Shown: positions 35,940-44,647 of the stretch, one piece after another
Layout: each line of letters opens with the position of its first letter
Position numbering within the stretch: the first letter of the stretch is position 1
Assembly: GCF_017565765.1 (NCBI RefSeq)
Contig: NZ_JAGDYP010000001.1
Location: forward strand, 90,358 to 154,357
DNA length: 64,000 nucleotides
Source: Capnocytophaga bilenii
GTDB taxonomy: Bacteria; Bacteroidota; Bacteroidia; Flavobacteriales; Flavobacteriaceae
Direction: 5' to 3'
Program-made: the position numbers and the translations under genes
The notes under the pieces: generated by a model
What the model was told of the DNA's origin: nothing
Seen by the model: the letters and a program-made list of their open reading frames with translations, nothing else
Databases searched by the model: none

Positions 35940-36125
35940 AAAGAGGGTGTCCGAAAAGTTTTGTTTTAGCTTAAAACAAGCTTATTAATAAATAGAACAT
36001 TTTTGTAACTAATTGATTATTAATATCCCCCCATTAACACATACTCCGCTGCACCAGCTCGCGGACTTCTTTCAAAAGGGGGATGCCGAAGTTGTACTAT
36101 TAAAGACTTTTTGAACAGTCTCTTT
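35940..36125. mobile_element. MITE-like element with 24-bp imperfect terminal inverted repeats
   Basis: Left end 35940-35963 and right end 36102-36125 are inverted copies with about six mismatches over 24 bases (both read AAAGAG..TGT.C.AAAAGT.TT inward). The 186-base element has no coding capacity. It carries internally an inverted copy of the GAGCTGGTGCAGC hairpin repeat (36038-36068). No clear target-site duplication was identified. It may instead be a long-range terminator pair. Confidence 0.45.
36038..36068 (-). repeat. Inverted copy of the dispersed GAGCTGGTGCAGC hairpin repeat
   Basis: Read on the minus strand it matches 11717-11748 over about 31 bases with few differences, including the trailing GAGTATGTG. 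Relative to that copy one stem pair has changed on both sides (G-C to C-G), so pairing is kept. Confidence 0.6.
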
Positions 36126-36244
36126 CTAGTTTAACTCAAATAATACATTAGGCAGTAATTGACTAATATTAAGAGCTACCGCTGTTAGATTTTAAAACAA
36201 AGAACGTGCACCTTTAACCAAGAAAAATATTTTACCTATATACT

Positions 36245-38836
36245 ATGAAAAAACAACTTTTGTATATACTATTTCTTTTTACTTGTTGTCTTCTTTCTTG
36301 TACAAAGAAAGCAAACATTGAAAAAAAATGGGTAACTACTGATAATAACTATCTATTACTTACACAACCTGATGATAGCCTTTCATATCATTGGGAAGGG
36401 GGATTTTTTGAAAATGTTATTAATGGAAAGGGGACGCTCTCAGCTTATTATAATGGACGGCAGATAAGTTCAAAAACTATAGAAGCCTATTATGGAGCTA
36501 CTTCAAAAGAAGATGTTTTAAATAGTAATGGTAGTAAGTATATAGGTAGTGTAAAGGAAAATAATTTTATAGGTTTTGGTGTTTGGGTGCTTCCTAAAGA
36601 AATTTATATAGGTGAATTTTTAGAAGGTCATCCTAATGGTTATCTTTCTTATTATAAAAATGGAAAACTATCTTACAGAGGTGAATGGCAGAACGGAATG
36701 CGCTCCGGAAAAGGAACCAACTATAAAGAAAATGGGAAAATAGTTTCAGGTATTTGGAAAGATAACAAAATATTTGAAGCTGATACTACTATTACTACAG
36801 CTAAAGGTGTTTACAAGGGTGGATTACGCAATAATTTATATCAAGGGTATGGAGAACTAAATTATTTTTCAGGTAGCCAATATCGTGGTAATTGGGATAA
36901 GGGTAAGTGGCACGGAGAAGGCTCTTTTACTTCAGCTACTGATACTATTATAGGCGAATGGGCAGAGGGGAAACTCAATGGTTATGGACTCTGCAAAACA
37001 CCTTATGTTCTTTTAGAAGGAGATTTCAAAGAAGGTAATTTAAATGGTGAAGGGTATATGCTCCTGCCTGATTCTACCTTTTATTCGGGAGGTTGGACAA
37101 ATGGCAAAAAGAATGGTAATGGTGATATTATGATGAGTAATGGCGATACCTATATGGGAGGCTGGAAAGATGATCAGTATAACGGCGAAGGTCGTTATAA
37201 TTACCATACCGGAGAGGTATATGACGGACATTGGAAAAACGGACAGCAAGATAGTTTAGGTAAATACACCTGCAAAGATTATACCTATATAGGTAATTGG
37301 GAAGAAGGATGGATGAATGGGCACGGTAAAATAACCTACCCTAATGGTGATTATTACGAAGGTGATTTTGTTGAAAACCAAAAATATGGTATAGGTTATT
37401 ACCATTTCAAGGACGGTAATGCGTACGATGGTGAGTTTGTCGATGATAAATTTAATGGATTAGGGGTCTTTACTTTTAAAGATGGTAGTAGGTATCAAGG
37501 AGAGTTTAGAGAAGGTAAGATAAAAGGCGATGGTACACTTTTCTTAAAAGAGGGTAAAGAAACTATTGCTATTACAGCTAATTGGGACGGCTCTACTAAA
37601 TTTCCTAAAAAAGCAAGTGTACTCTTTGAAAATGGAGATCTTTATGAAGGCGAATTAGATAGTAATGGTTTCCCTACCCAAAATGGTGTATGGACAAGTG
37701 CGCAAGATAGGGAGAAAGGGATCACAGCTTATGATAAGGCTAATGAATTCTACAAAAGACATAAAGAGACTTGGAATAATATAGTTTTTTACACAAGTAT
37801 AGCGCTTACCGCTATTGAGTTAGGGGCTCCTCTTGTAGCAAGTGTTGTAGCTTTTACACCTGCAGCTCCATTAGCTCCTGCTATAGGAGTAATAGGAGTG
37901 GGAGCAGGAAGAGTTAATACAGCTCTAAATGCCGCTGATGCGGCTCTTGCAATGGCTTCAGCTTCTATAGATATGTATGAAGGGATTAGAGATGATGATA
38001 CAGAAAAAACAAAAGAAAGTGCTAAAGCATTAGGTGAAGAAGTTGCTATTAACGCAGCATTTATATTAGTTCCTAAAGCCCTACAATCAAAACCAGCAAG
38101 AAAGTTAGCTAAAAAACTTAGTAATGTGGCAAGACAAGTAGGCAAGACAGCTATACATTTTGCTAAAAATAAGACTTTTGGGAAAGTAATAAAGTTAGTA
38201 AAAAATAGTAGTGGGGTTATTGAAAAGCAGTGGGTGAAAATAGTTGATAAGGTATGGGTTAATTCAAAACTACATGTTTTTACAGAGCGTTTAGCTAAGA
38301 AGTTTGATAATCAATTAGTTTCACAATCTCGATATGCACGTAATGCTGACTTTATCAAGAATCAAGATTTAGGAAAACCTGCAAATGGAACAACTTTACT
38401 AAAAAATATGATGTCTTTTATGAGTAGTAAAGAGAAAAGAGCTATATTAAAAGAGAAAGCATTAAGTAAAAGGCTAGGACAAAAAGGTATTCAAGCACAT
38501 CATATAGTCGCAGGGAATAGCCCTACAGCTAAAGAGACAAGAAAAATATTAGAAAAGTGTGATATTGATATAAATGACGCTCGAAATGGTATACTCTTAC
38601 CAATGCATCCTAAAAGTATTTTTAAAGGGAGTCTTCACGGGAACCATATTAGACAATATGACGAAATAATTTATCAAAGGATATCAGAAGCCTATAAAAA
38701 AGCTGGTAAAAAAGGAGTTGAAGAAGCTCTTGATTACATCAAAAAGGATTTATATAAAGGGAATATACAACTCCTATCAAATGATAAACATTATGTAAAT
38801 AGACTTTGGAATTCCTTTAACAACATAAGACAATAG
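36245..38836 (+). CDS. MORN-repeat lipoprotein with C-terminal AHH nuclease toxin domain
   Basis: An 863-aa polymorphic-toxin-like protein. Lipoprotein signal with L-L-S-C (Cys19). Residues about 40-490 are a MORN array, roughly 16 degenerate units of Y-x-G-x-W/F-x-x-G-x-x-x-G-x-G. Residues about 510-575 are a hydrophobic, Ala/Gly-rich segment (I-G-V-I-G-V-G-A-G), as often found ahead of toxin domains. The last ~115 residues are an AHH-type HNH/EndoVII nuclease: G-I-Q-A-H-H-I-V (His752-753), N-G-I-L-L-P-M-H, G-S-L-H-G-N-H and Y-x-x-I. The AHH domain is a known toxin tip; the 187-aa Imm11-like gene follows after 4 bases. Delivery route is not evident: no T6SS, T9SS C-terminal or Rhs features are seen. 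Confidence 0.85.
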   Translation: MKKQLLYILFLFTCCLLSCTKKANIEKKWVTTDNNYLLLTQPDDSLSYHWEGGFFENVINGKGTLSAYYNGRQISSKTIEAYYGATSKEDVLNSNGSKYIGSVKENNFIGFGVWVLPKEIYIGEFLEGHPNGYLSYYKNGKLSYRGEWQNGMRSGKGTNYKENGKIVSGIWKDNKIFEADTTITTAKGVYKGGLRNNLYQGYGELNYFSGSQYRGNWDKGKWHGEGSFTSATDTIIGEWAEGKLNGYGLCKTPYVLLEGDFKEGNLNGEGYMLLPDSTFYSGGWTNGKKNGNGDIMMSNGDTYMGGWKDDQYNGEGRYNYHTGEVYDGHWKNGQQDSLGKYTCKDYTYIGNWEEGWMNGHGKITYPNGDYYEGDFVENQKYGIGYYHFKDGNAYDGEFVDDKFNGLGVFTFKDGSRYQGEFREGKIKGDGTLFLKEGKETIAITANWDGSTKFPKKASVLFENGDLYEGELDSNGFPTQNGVWTSAQDREKGITAYDKANEFYKRHKETWNNIVFYTSIALTAIELGAPLVASVVAFTPAAPLAPAIGVIGVGAGRVNTALNAADAALAMASASIDMYEGIRDDDTEKTKESAKALGEEVAINAAFILVPKALQSKPARKLAKKLSNVARQVGKTAIHFAKNKTFGKVIKLVKNSSGVIEKQWVKIVDKVWVNSKLHVFTERLAKKFDNQLVSQSRYARNADFIKNQDLGKPANGTTLLKNMMSFMSSKEKRAILKEKALSKRLGQKGIQAHHIVAGNSPTAKETRKILEKCDIDINDARNGILLPMHPKSIFKGSLHGNHIRQYDEIIYQRISEAYKKAGKKGVEEALDYIKKDLYKGNIQLLSNDKHYVNRLWNSFNNIRQ

Positions 38837-38840
38837 AATT

Positions 38841-39404
38841 ATGAGTATTTTTTTAGCAAAAAAACAAAATATAGATTGTGCTGAACCATTAATTGAAGAT
38901 GATAAAATTTTATTTCTTTTAGAGAAAAGATTTGGAACACAATTATCTAATAAATGGAAAGAAGTAGAGGCAAAATGGTATCGAGAAGTTGGAGAACTTA
39001 TTTGTGATTTTCCTTTTCTGTTAGGGACAATGCCATTATGCAATGTAGAGATATATCATAAACTACACAAAAAACTCAATTTAGAAGGTATAGAGTTTCT
39101 TCCTATTAGGATAGAAAATGAATTGTATTATATTATGAATCCTTGTCTTTCAATCAAAGGGATACTTAATAAAAAGCAATCTAAGATTGATTATTTTTCT
39201 AATGGAGAAATAATGTGGATTTCAAAATACGTTTTTTATCCTAATGAAATAGAAACAAGTATGTTTAAGATTCCTGAAATGTATACCTCTATTTTTGCAA
39301 CAACTAGTTTTGTAGAGTTTATTAGAGAGAATCATTTTACAGGGATAGAATTTGAGCCTTGTGCAATTAAAAAAGAATCATTTTTAAGTAGAATTTTTAA
39401 ATAA
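38841..39404 (+). CDS. Imm11-like (DUF1629) immunity protein
   Basis: A 187-aa protein placed 4 bases after the AHH toxin gene. The C-terminal half has the Imm11/DUF1629 pattern: F-K-I-P, I-F-A-T-T-S-F-V-E-F-I, then H-F-T-G-I-E-F-E-P-C. Imm11 proteins are known partners of nuclease-type polymorphic toxins. No signal peptide, so it is cytoplasmic, as expected if it protects against a nuclease. Overlap-close spacing and shared AT-rich codon use support co-transfer with the toxin. Confidence 0.75.
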   Translation: MSIFLAKKQNIDCAEPLIEDDKILFLLEKRFGTQLSNKWKEVEAKWYREVGELICDFPFLLGTMPLCNVEIYHKLHKKLNLEGIEFLPIRIENELYYIMNPCLSIKGILNKKQSKIDYFSNGEIMWISKYVFYPNEIETSMFKIPEMYTSIFATTSFVEFIRENHFTGIEFEPCAIKKESFLSRIFK

Positions 39405-39412
39405 CTAAAATT

Positions 39413-40138
39413 ATGTCAGAAAAATGTATCAAATGCTCAAAGATGATACCAGATGAGCAGGTATCCAACGGAAAACAAACCTCACAGGGTTTTGTGTGTG
39501 CGAATTGTAATCGTAAAAAGAAAGGAGGAATAATAGTAGGAGCTCTAATTGTTGCAGCTCTGTTAGGAAGCGGTGGCTATTGGTACTATAATCAACCACT
39601 TGATATTCCTAATAATTATAAAGGGGCTGGAGAAGCTGATGATGTAATAAACCCAACTACGCCTGATGAGCCTACCTTTAATTGGCAGACCTCTTTGGCT
39701 GTAAGTAGTCCACTTACTAATGTTGGAGGCACTATAGAAAATTTAGAATCTTTTAAACGCCAAATGGAGGAGAATCTAAAGAATGCTGAAGCTAATAAGA
39801 ATACTGAAATAGCTATTCCCTCAATTGGAGTTTTGTTTGAAAAAGGTTCTTATGTTTTAAAACAAGAAGCTGAAGACTTACTAAAAGAGTTTGCTAAAAC
39901 TTATCTCCAAACTAATAAACAAGCTACTCTTTTGATTGAAGGTTATACTTGTGATCTTGGAACGGATAAGCTTAATGATCGTCTTTCAGAACGTCGTGCT
40001 GAAACTATCAAGAATAACCTTATAGCCGAAGGTCTACCTGCTGATAAAGTAGAAACAAAATGGTATGGTGAGAGTCTGTATGGTACTCTTTACAAAGGTA
40101 GAGAAGAAAATAGAAGAGTGAATGTATCTATTAAATAA
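39413..40138 (+). CDS. Zinc-ribbon, single-TM, OmpA-domain protein
   Basis: A 241-aa protein in three parts: residues 1-35 a cytoplasmic zinc ribbon (C-I-K-C and C-A-N-C), residues about 40-58 one TM helix, then a short linker and an OmpA-like peptidoglycan-binding domain (about 140-241; G-V-L-F-E-K-G-S, E-G-Y-T-C-D-L-G, N-D-R-L-S-E-R-R-A, final R-R-V-N-V). It would span the inner membrane and hold the cell wall. It lies 8 bases after the immunity gene and before a lipoprotein gene, in one apparent transcript with the toxin. A role in toxin export or anchoring is inference. Confidence 0.75.
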   Translation: MSEKCIKCSKMIPDEQVSNGKQTSQGFVCANCNRKKKGGIIVGALIVAALLGSGGYWYYNQPLDIPNNYKGAGEADDVINPTTPDEPTFNWQTSLAVSSPLTNVGGTIENLESFKRQMEENLKNAEANKNTEIAIPSIGVLFEKGSYVLKQEAEDLLKEFAKTYLQTNKQATLLIEGYTCDLGTDKLNDRLSERRAETIKNNLIAEGLPADKVETKWYGESLYGTLYKGREENRRVNVSIK

Positions 40139-40146
40139 ACTAAAGT

Positions 40147-40812
40147 ATGAAAAAGGTAATATTTTTTTCATTCTTAGCTTTTGCTTTTGGGAGCTGTAAT
40201 GACACTGCCAAAACAACAGCAGAAGTAACGGAAACTATTGGGAAAACAGCAGGTTATATAATGGCACCAATAGTAACTTCAGGGGTTGAAATATATAGAG
40301 ATTACGCAACTACTGAGGAAGAAAAAGAATATGTAGAGATGCACAAGGAATATTTTTTGAATAAGAAACTCTACAATATAGATAAAAGTATAGCACTATC
40401 TGGAACTCAAAAGTACTCTGAACTTAATCTTACGTTAGATACTCTAAATGGTTTGTCTTGCATTCTAGCTTCAGAGTTTGAAAAATCAGGTTATAAGCTC
40501 CCAGATACTTATAAGGATATTTTAGAGAGCAAGAAGTTTAAGAAAACGGAAAATAAGGTTAGTTATCTCATAAAAGTACCTACAATTTCAAGTTATACAG
40601 ATATGATGAATTATCTGAAAGCAGAGTATGGTGAGGTATTCTATTATGACTATGTTGTTGACCAAAATACAGGAGAAGCAATAGCTTATATCTATTCCAA
40701 TACTAAAGACCCTAACTATATTGTATCCGGCACCAAATTAAAATTTGAAGCATATAAGATTAAACACGAGTATGAGGGAAAAAGTAGGGAGGAAAATAAG
40801 ACGATGAAGTAA
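40147..40812 (+). CDS. Lipoprotein of unknown function in the toxin locus
   Basis: A 221-aa lipoprotein (F-G-S-C, Cys17). The early part is Thr/Ala-rich with a hydrophobic patch (T-A-G-Y-I-M-A-P-I-V-T-S-G-V), then charged helices and a mixed C-terminal domain with a Y-Y-D-Y-V-V-D segment. No family recognised. It starts 8 bases after the OmpA-domain gene and is followed by a strong terminator, so it closes the toxin-immunity transcript. Confidence 0.7.
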   Translation: MKKVIFFSFLAFAFGSCNDTAKTTAEVTETIGKTAGYIMAPIVTSGVEIYRDYATTEEEKEYVEMHKEYFLNKKLYNIDKSIALSGTQKYSELNLTLDTLNGLSCILASEFEKSGYKLPDTYKDILESKKFKKTENKVSYLIKVPTISSYTDMMNYLKAEYGEVFYYDYVVDQNTGEAIAYIYSNTKDPNYIVSGTKLKFEAYKIKHEYEGKSREENKTMK

Positions 40813-40861
40813 TAGAAAGATAGTTTAATACTTTGGATTTAAATGATATTTAAGCTTCGTT

Positions 40862-40897
40862 AAATAATAGTAAGGCTTCGTGCCTTACTATTATTTT
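40862..40897 (+). terminator. Strong hairpin closing the toxin locus
   Basis: 15-bp near-perfect stem AAATAATAGTAAGGC / GCCTTACTATTATTT with a TTCGT loop (40877-40881), ending in TTTT. Works as the terminator of the 36245-40812 gene set. Confidence 0.85.
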
Positions 40898-40926
40898 ACA
40901 GGGTTGTATCATCGTGAGACAACTAT

Positions 40927-40957
40927 TTGGATATTTTGAAAAAGTGTTGGAACTTTG
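40927..40957 (+). promoter_or_regulatory. Probable promoter for the DUF4112 gene
   Basis: TTG 40927-40929, 20-base spacer, GAACTTTG (one mismatch to TAnnTTTG) at 40950-40957. The longest frame begins at a TTG inside this -7 box, so translation more likely starts at 41003. Confidence 0.5.
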
Positions 40958-41002
40958 CGGCGTAAAAGTAACAGAAAAATAACGGAAAAAGTAACAGATA
41001 CT

Positions 41003-41506
41003 ATGGATACATCTTTAAAAGAGGAACAAAAGCTGTTGAAGAAGGCTGAGCGTAAGCTGCGTATGGAGCAGAGTAGAAGTTATAGGGCTATGAAGTCGGC
41101 TACTAAAATGATGGACGACTACTACTTAGACCCTATACTTGGTTTGGTGCCGGTGGTGGGCGATATTGTGCCGCACTTGTTCAACGCTTCTTTTTTCTAT
41201 ATTTCTATTTTCAAAATTAGGTCGTATGCGCTTACTGTAACACTCTTGCGAAATGTGCTAATAGATACTTTCGTAGGTATGATACCTTATCTGGGGATTG
41301 TACTTGATTTTTTCTATAAATCTTATCGCGAAAATACGATTTTGATAGAGGGCTTTGTAAATGATGACCCGAATATCGTTAAAAAGGTGAAGCGAAGGGC
41401 TGTCTATACTACTATATTTATTGTGGTTTTAGGGGTGGCTGTTTATTACCTTGCGGTATTTTTATGGTGGACAGTAACACAATTGGTAGAGATGATAATG
41501 AGGTAA
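41003..41506 (+). CDS. DUF4112 membrane protein
   Basis: A 167-aa protein (start ATG 41003; see promoter entry). After a charged coiled-coil start, it has D-P-I-L-G-L-V-P-V-V-G-D-I, then N-V-L-I-D-T-F-V-G-M-I-P-Y-L-G-I-V-L-D-F, the paired P-x-x-G-D/P-x-x-G motifs of DUF4112, and a final TM helix (about 137-158). Function unknown. Single gene between the toxin locus terminator and prs. Confidence 0.8.
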   Translation: MDTSLKEEQKLLKKAERKLRMEQSRSYRAMKSATKMMDDYYLDPILGLVPVVGDIVPHLFNASFFYISIFKIRSYALTVTLLRNVLIDTFVGMIPYLGIVLDFFYKSYRENTILIEGFVNDDPNIVKKVKRRAVYTTIFIVVLGVAVYYLAVFLWWTVTQLVEMIMR

Positions 41507-41550
41507 CATAAAAAAAGATAGAAAAAATTAGTAGGTATTATTTTTTTTTG

Positions 41551-41558
41551 TACCTTTG
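41551..41558 (+). promoter_or_regulatory. Probable -7 element for prs
   Basis: TACCTTTG followed by CC, 51 bases before the prs ATG. An imperfect TTA lies 20 bases upstream. Confidence 0.5.
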
Positions 41559-41608
41559 CCGCGTGAAACTATAAAAGATGTTTTACCAAATAAAACCTAC
41601 ATACAAAA

Positions 41609-42556
41609 ATGTTTAGTGAAAATACTCCGAAAGTATCTAAAATCTTTGCGTGCTCTAAAAGTATTGCATTAGCAGAGAAAATTGCAGAAAAGTACGGCAC
41701 TCAACTCGGTGAAATTAAACTATCATACTATAGCGATGGCGAATTTCAGCCCTCATTTGAGGAATCTATTAGGGGGCTACGGGTGTTCTTGATAGGTTCT
41801 ACCTTTCCAAACTCGGACAACTTGATGGAGCTTTTGCTGATGATTGATGCTGCAAAGCGCGCTTCGGCAAGGCATATTACAGCTGTAATACCTTATTTTG
41901 GTTGGGCAAGACAAGATAGGAAAGATAAACCTAGAGTACCTATAGGGGCTAAATTGGTAGCTAACTTACTGCAAGCAGCAGGTGCTACACGAATAATGAC
42001 AATGGACTTACACGCTGACCAAATACAAGGTTTTTTTGAGCGTCCTGTGGATCATCTTTTCGCATCGAGTATATTCTTGCCTTATTTAGAGAGCTTGAAC
42101 TTAGATAACTTGTGTATCGCTTCACCCGATATGGGAGGTTCTAAACGTGCTTATGCATACTCTAAATACCTAAATTGTGATGTTGTGATTTGCTACAAAC
42201 AACGCAAACAGGCAAATATTATTGATACAATGGAACTTATAGGTGATGTAGAAGGTAAAAATGTAGTACTTGTAGATGATATGGTAGATACTGCTGGTAC
42301 TCTTGTAAAAGCTGCTCAAATAATGAAAGAGCGTGGCGCTCTGAGCGTACGTGCCGTTGCTACTCACGCTATACTAAGTGGAAATGCTTATGAGCGTATT
42401 GAAAACTCTCAAATGGAGGAACTAATCGTTACTGACACTATTCCGCTAAAACATCCTTCATCTAAAATAAAAGTGCTTACTTGTGCTGATTTATTTGCTG
42501 AAGTAATGCATAGGGTGCACGAGAACGAATCTATCAGTTCTAAATTCATAATGTAA
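41609..42556 (+). CDS. prs: Ribose-phosphate pyrophosphokinase
   Basis: A 315-aa PRPP synthase. Makes 5-phosphoribosyl pyrophosphate for nucleotide, His and Trp synthesis. P-Y-F-G-W-A-R-Q-D-R-K near 96-106, D-L-H-A-D-Q-I-Q-G-F-F near 129-139 and the PRPP loop V-V-L-V-D-D-M-V-D-T-A-G-T are intact. rplY follows 22 bases later, so the two are likely co-transcribed. Confidence 0.97.
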   Translation: MFSENTPKVSKIFACSKSIALAEKIAEKYGTQLGEIKLSYYSDGEFQPSFEESIRGLRVFLIGSTFPNSDNLMELLLMIDAAKRASARHITAVIPYFGWARQDRKDKPRVPIGAKLVANLLQAAGATRIMTMDLHADQIQGFFERPVDHLFASSIFLPYLESLNLDNLCIASPDMGGSKRAYAYSKYLNCDVVICYKQRKQANIIDTMELIGDVEGKNVVLVDDMVDTAGTLVKAAQIMKERGALSVRAVATHAILSGNAYERIENSQMEELIVTDTIPLKHPSSKIKVLTCADLFAEVMHRVHENESISSKFIM

Positions 42557-42578
42557 CTTAATAACTATTTATAAATAA

Positions 42579-43178
42579 ATGAAATCAATTACAATCAAAG
42601 GATCTCAAAGAGAAAGCGTGGGCAAAGCTGCGACTAAAGCCTTACGTAATGCTGGACAGGTACCTTGCGTATTATACGGAGGAGACAATGTTCTGCATTT
42701 TTCGGCGCCTGAAATGGCCTTCAAGAGCATAGTATATACTCCTAACGTATATACTGCTACGATTGAATTAGGCGGTAAAAGTTACACTGCTATTTTGCAA
42801 GACATTCAGTTTGACCCTGTAAGTGACAAAATCCTTCACGTAGATTTTTACGAACTTAACAAGAATAAGGAAATCACTATTGAAGTGCCTATCCAAATAG
42901 AAGGTACTTCGCCTGGTGTAATGGCTGGTGGTACTTTGCGCATTGTAAACCGTAAATTGAAGGTAAAAGCGCTTCCTGATAATCTTCCTGACTTTGTATC
43001 AGTAGATATTTCGGGTATGGAAATGGGTAATAAATTGTATGTTACTAAATTACCTCAAGAGAACTACAAGATTATGCACCCTGATAACACTGTAGTTTGC
43101 CAGATAAGAATATCACGTGCTGCTATGAAGGCTGCGCAAGATGCGGCTAAAGCTGAAAAAGGTGGTAAAAAGAAATAA
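42579..43178 (+). CDS. rplY: 50S ribosomal protein L25 (Ctc form)
   Basis: A 199-aa L25 of the long general-stress (Ctc) form: L25 domain about 1-95 ([19 protein letters not shown]) that binds 5S rRNA, then the TL5 C-terminal beta domain about 100-190, and a basic A/K tail. Follows prs, the common order in Bacteroidota. Confidence 0.96.
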   Translation: MKSITIKGSQRESVGKAATKALRNAGQVPCVLYGGDNVLHFSAPEMAFKSIVYTPNVYTATIELGGKSYTAILQDIQFDPVSDKILHVDFYELNKNKEITIEVPIQIEGTSPGVMAGGTLRIVNRKLKVKALPDNLPDFVSVDISGMEMGNKLYVTKLPQENYKIMHPDNTVVCQIRISRAAMKAAQDAAKAEKGGKKK

Positions 43179-43200
43179 TTAGGAATTTTGAATTCAAAAT

Positions 43201-43244
43201 AAAGGCTGTCTAAAAAGTTATCATTTTTTTAGACAGCCTTTTTT
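43201..43244. terminator. Bidirectional terminator between rplY and the CoA-transferase gene
   Basis: Stem AAAGGCTGTCTAAAAA / TTTTTTAGACAGCCTTT with T tracts on both strands, between two convergent genes. Confidence 0.9.
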
Positions 43245-43268
43245 GTGGTAATATACCCCCTCTTTTAA

Positions 43269-44534
43269 CTATAGCTTTGAAAAAACTGCTCTTTCTAAAG
43301 CTTCACGATGATTGGGGTGCGCAATATTAATAAGGGCTTTGGCTCGCTGATGTAGGTTTTTACCAAAAAGTTCGGCTACACCATATTCTGTAACAATGTA
43401 CTGCACGTGTGCACGGGTGGTTACTACGCCTGCGCCTTGTTTTAAAAAAGGTACTATTTTACTTTCGCCTTTGTTGGTTAATGAAGGAAAGGCAATAATA
43501 GATTTTCCTCCTTCGCTTAACATAGCTCCCCGTACAAAATCTACTTGCCCTCCAAACCCTGAATATATATTACTACCAATGGAGTCGGCGCATACTTGCC
43601 CTGTAATATCTACTTCTATAGCGGAATTGATAGAGACTACTTTGGGGTTTTGCCGTATTACTCCTACCTCGTTGGTATAAGAAGCTTCTGCAATTTCTAC
43701 AGAGGGATTTTTATCAATAAAATCGTATAATCTTTGGGTGCCCATAGCAAATGAAGCTATGATTTTGCCTTTATCAATTTTCTTTTCATAGCCGTTGATA
43801 ACTCCTTTTTTCACCAAATCGAGTACTCCTTCAGTGAGAAGTTCGGTGTGAATACCTAAGTTTTTGAGGTGTCCCATTTCAGCTAAAGTGGCATTGGGAA
43901 TATTGCCTATCCCTAATTGTAAGGTACTACCATCTTCTATCAGGGGGACTATATGTTGTGCTATTTGGGTTTCGATAGCAGTAGGTGTGGTAAGTTGTAG
44001 CGAAAATATAGGAGCATCGTGTTCTACCAGAAAATCTATTTCATCTATATGAAACATAGCATCGCCGTAGGTGCGTGGCATTTGGTTATTTACTTGTGCA
44101 ATAACGTATTTGGCATTGCGAATAGCGGACTTGGAGGCTTCGACACTTACCCCCATAGAGCAGAACCCGAATTTATCAGGAGGAGTTACTTGTATAAGTA
44201 CGACATCTACTTTGATGTGTTTGCGGTCGAATAATAACGGCATATCACTCAGGAAAATAGGTGTATATGAGCCATTATCAGTTTGATTGATATGTCTCAC
44301 ATTGGAAGAGAGAAAGAAAGAATTGACGAAGAAGTTATCTTTATACTGGGGGTGGGCATAAGCTGCTTTGCCTTCGATATGTATATGCCCAATAGTAACG
44401 TTACGCAGTTCGGGGGCTCGTGCCACAAGAGCATCGATAAGGATTTCGGGTACAGCAGCTCCGCCGTGAATATAGACGAAATCGTTACTTTTGACAATTT
44501 TCAGTGCTTCTTGCGCTGTTGTAATTTTTGTCAT
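43269..44534 (-). CDS. Acetyl-CoA hydrolase/transferase family CoA-transferase
   Basis: A 421-aa family I-like CoA-transferase related to 4-hydroxybutyrate or butyryl-CoA:acetate CoA-transferases. G-G-A-A-V-P near 24, the catalytic Glu in G-I-H-T-E-L-L-T-E-G (Glu231), Q-L-G-I-G-N-I-P and I-V-T-E-Y-G-V-A-E-L near the C-terminus. It likely exchanges CoA between acetyl-CoA and another short carboxylate; the partner acid cannot be read. Well-spaced promoter 27 bases upstream of the ATG, overlapping the divergent bacilliredoxin promoter. Confidence 0.92.
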   Translation of the reverse strand: MTKITTAQEALKIVKSNDFVYIHGGAAVPEILIDALVARAPELRNVTIGHIHIEGKAAYAHPQYKDNFFVNSFFLSSNVRHINQTDNGSYTPIFLSDMPLLFDRKHIKVDVVLIQVTPPDKFGFCSMGVSVEASKSAIRNAKYVIAQVNNQMPRTYGDAMFHIDEIDFLVEHDAPIFSLQLTTPTAIETQIAQHIVPLIEDGSTLQLGIGNIPNATLAEMGHLKNLGIHTELLTEGVLDLVKKGVINGYEKKIDKGKIIASFAMGTQRLYDFIDKNPSVEIAEASYTNEVGVIRQNPKVVSINSAIEVDITGQVCADSIGSNIYSGFGGQVDFVRGAMLSEGGKSIIAFPSLTNKGESKIVPFLKQGAGVVTTRAHVQYIVTEYGVAELFGKNLHQRAKALINIAHPNHREALERAVFSKL

Positions 44535-44560
44535 AAAAAATAGTTTTTAGTTTTGCGGCT

Positions 44561-44590
44561 CAAAGGTAGTTATAAAAAACGATTTTACAA
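44561..44590 (-). promoter_or_regulatory. Bacteroidota promoter for the CoA-transferase gene
   Basis: Minus strand TTG (44590-44588), 19-base spacer, TACCTTTG (44568-44561). Its -33 element is only 5 bases from the -33 element of the divergent promoter. Confidence 0.8.
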
Positions 44591-44595
44591 AATAT

Positions 44596-44625
44596 TTGGT
44601 GAATAAAAAAAAATTAGTACCTTTG
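44596..44625 (+). promoter_or_regulatory. Bacteroidota promoter for the bacilliredoxin gene
   Basis: TTG 44596-44598, 19-base spacer, TACCTTTG 44618-44625; ATG 22 bases downstream. Back to back with the CoA-transferase promoter. Confidence 0.8.
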
Positions 44626-44647
44626 CACCAATAAAATAAAGAATATT

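Noticed and set aside
40955-41002. Longer DUF4112 start at TTG 40955
   Set aside because: The codon is part of the -7 element, so it would not be in the transcript.
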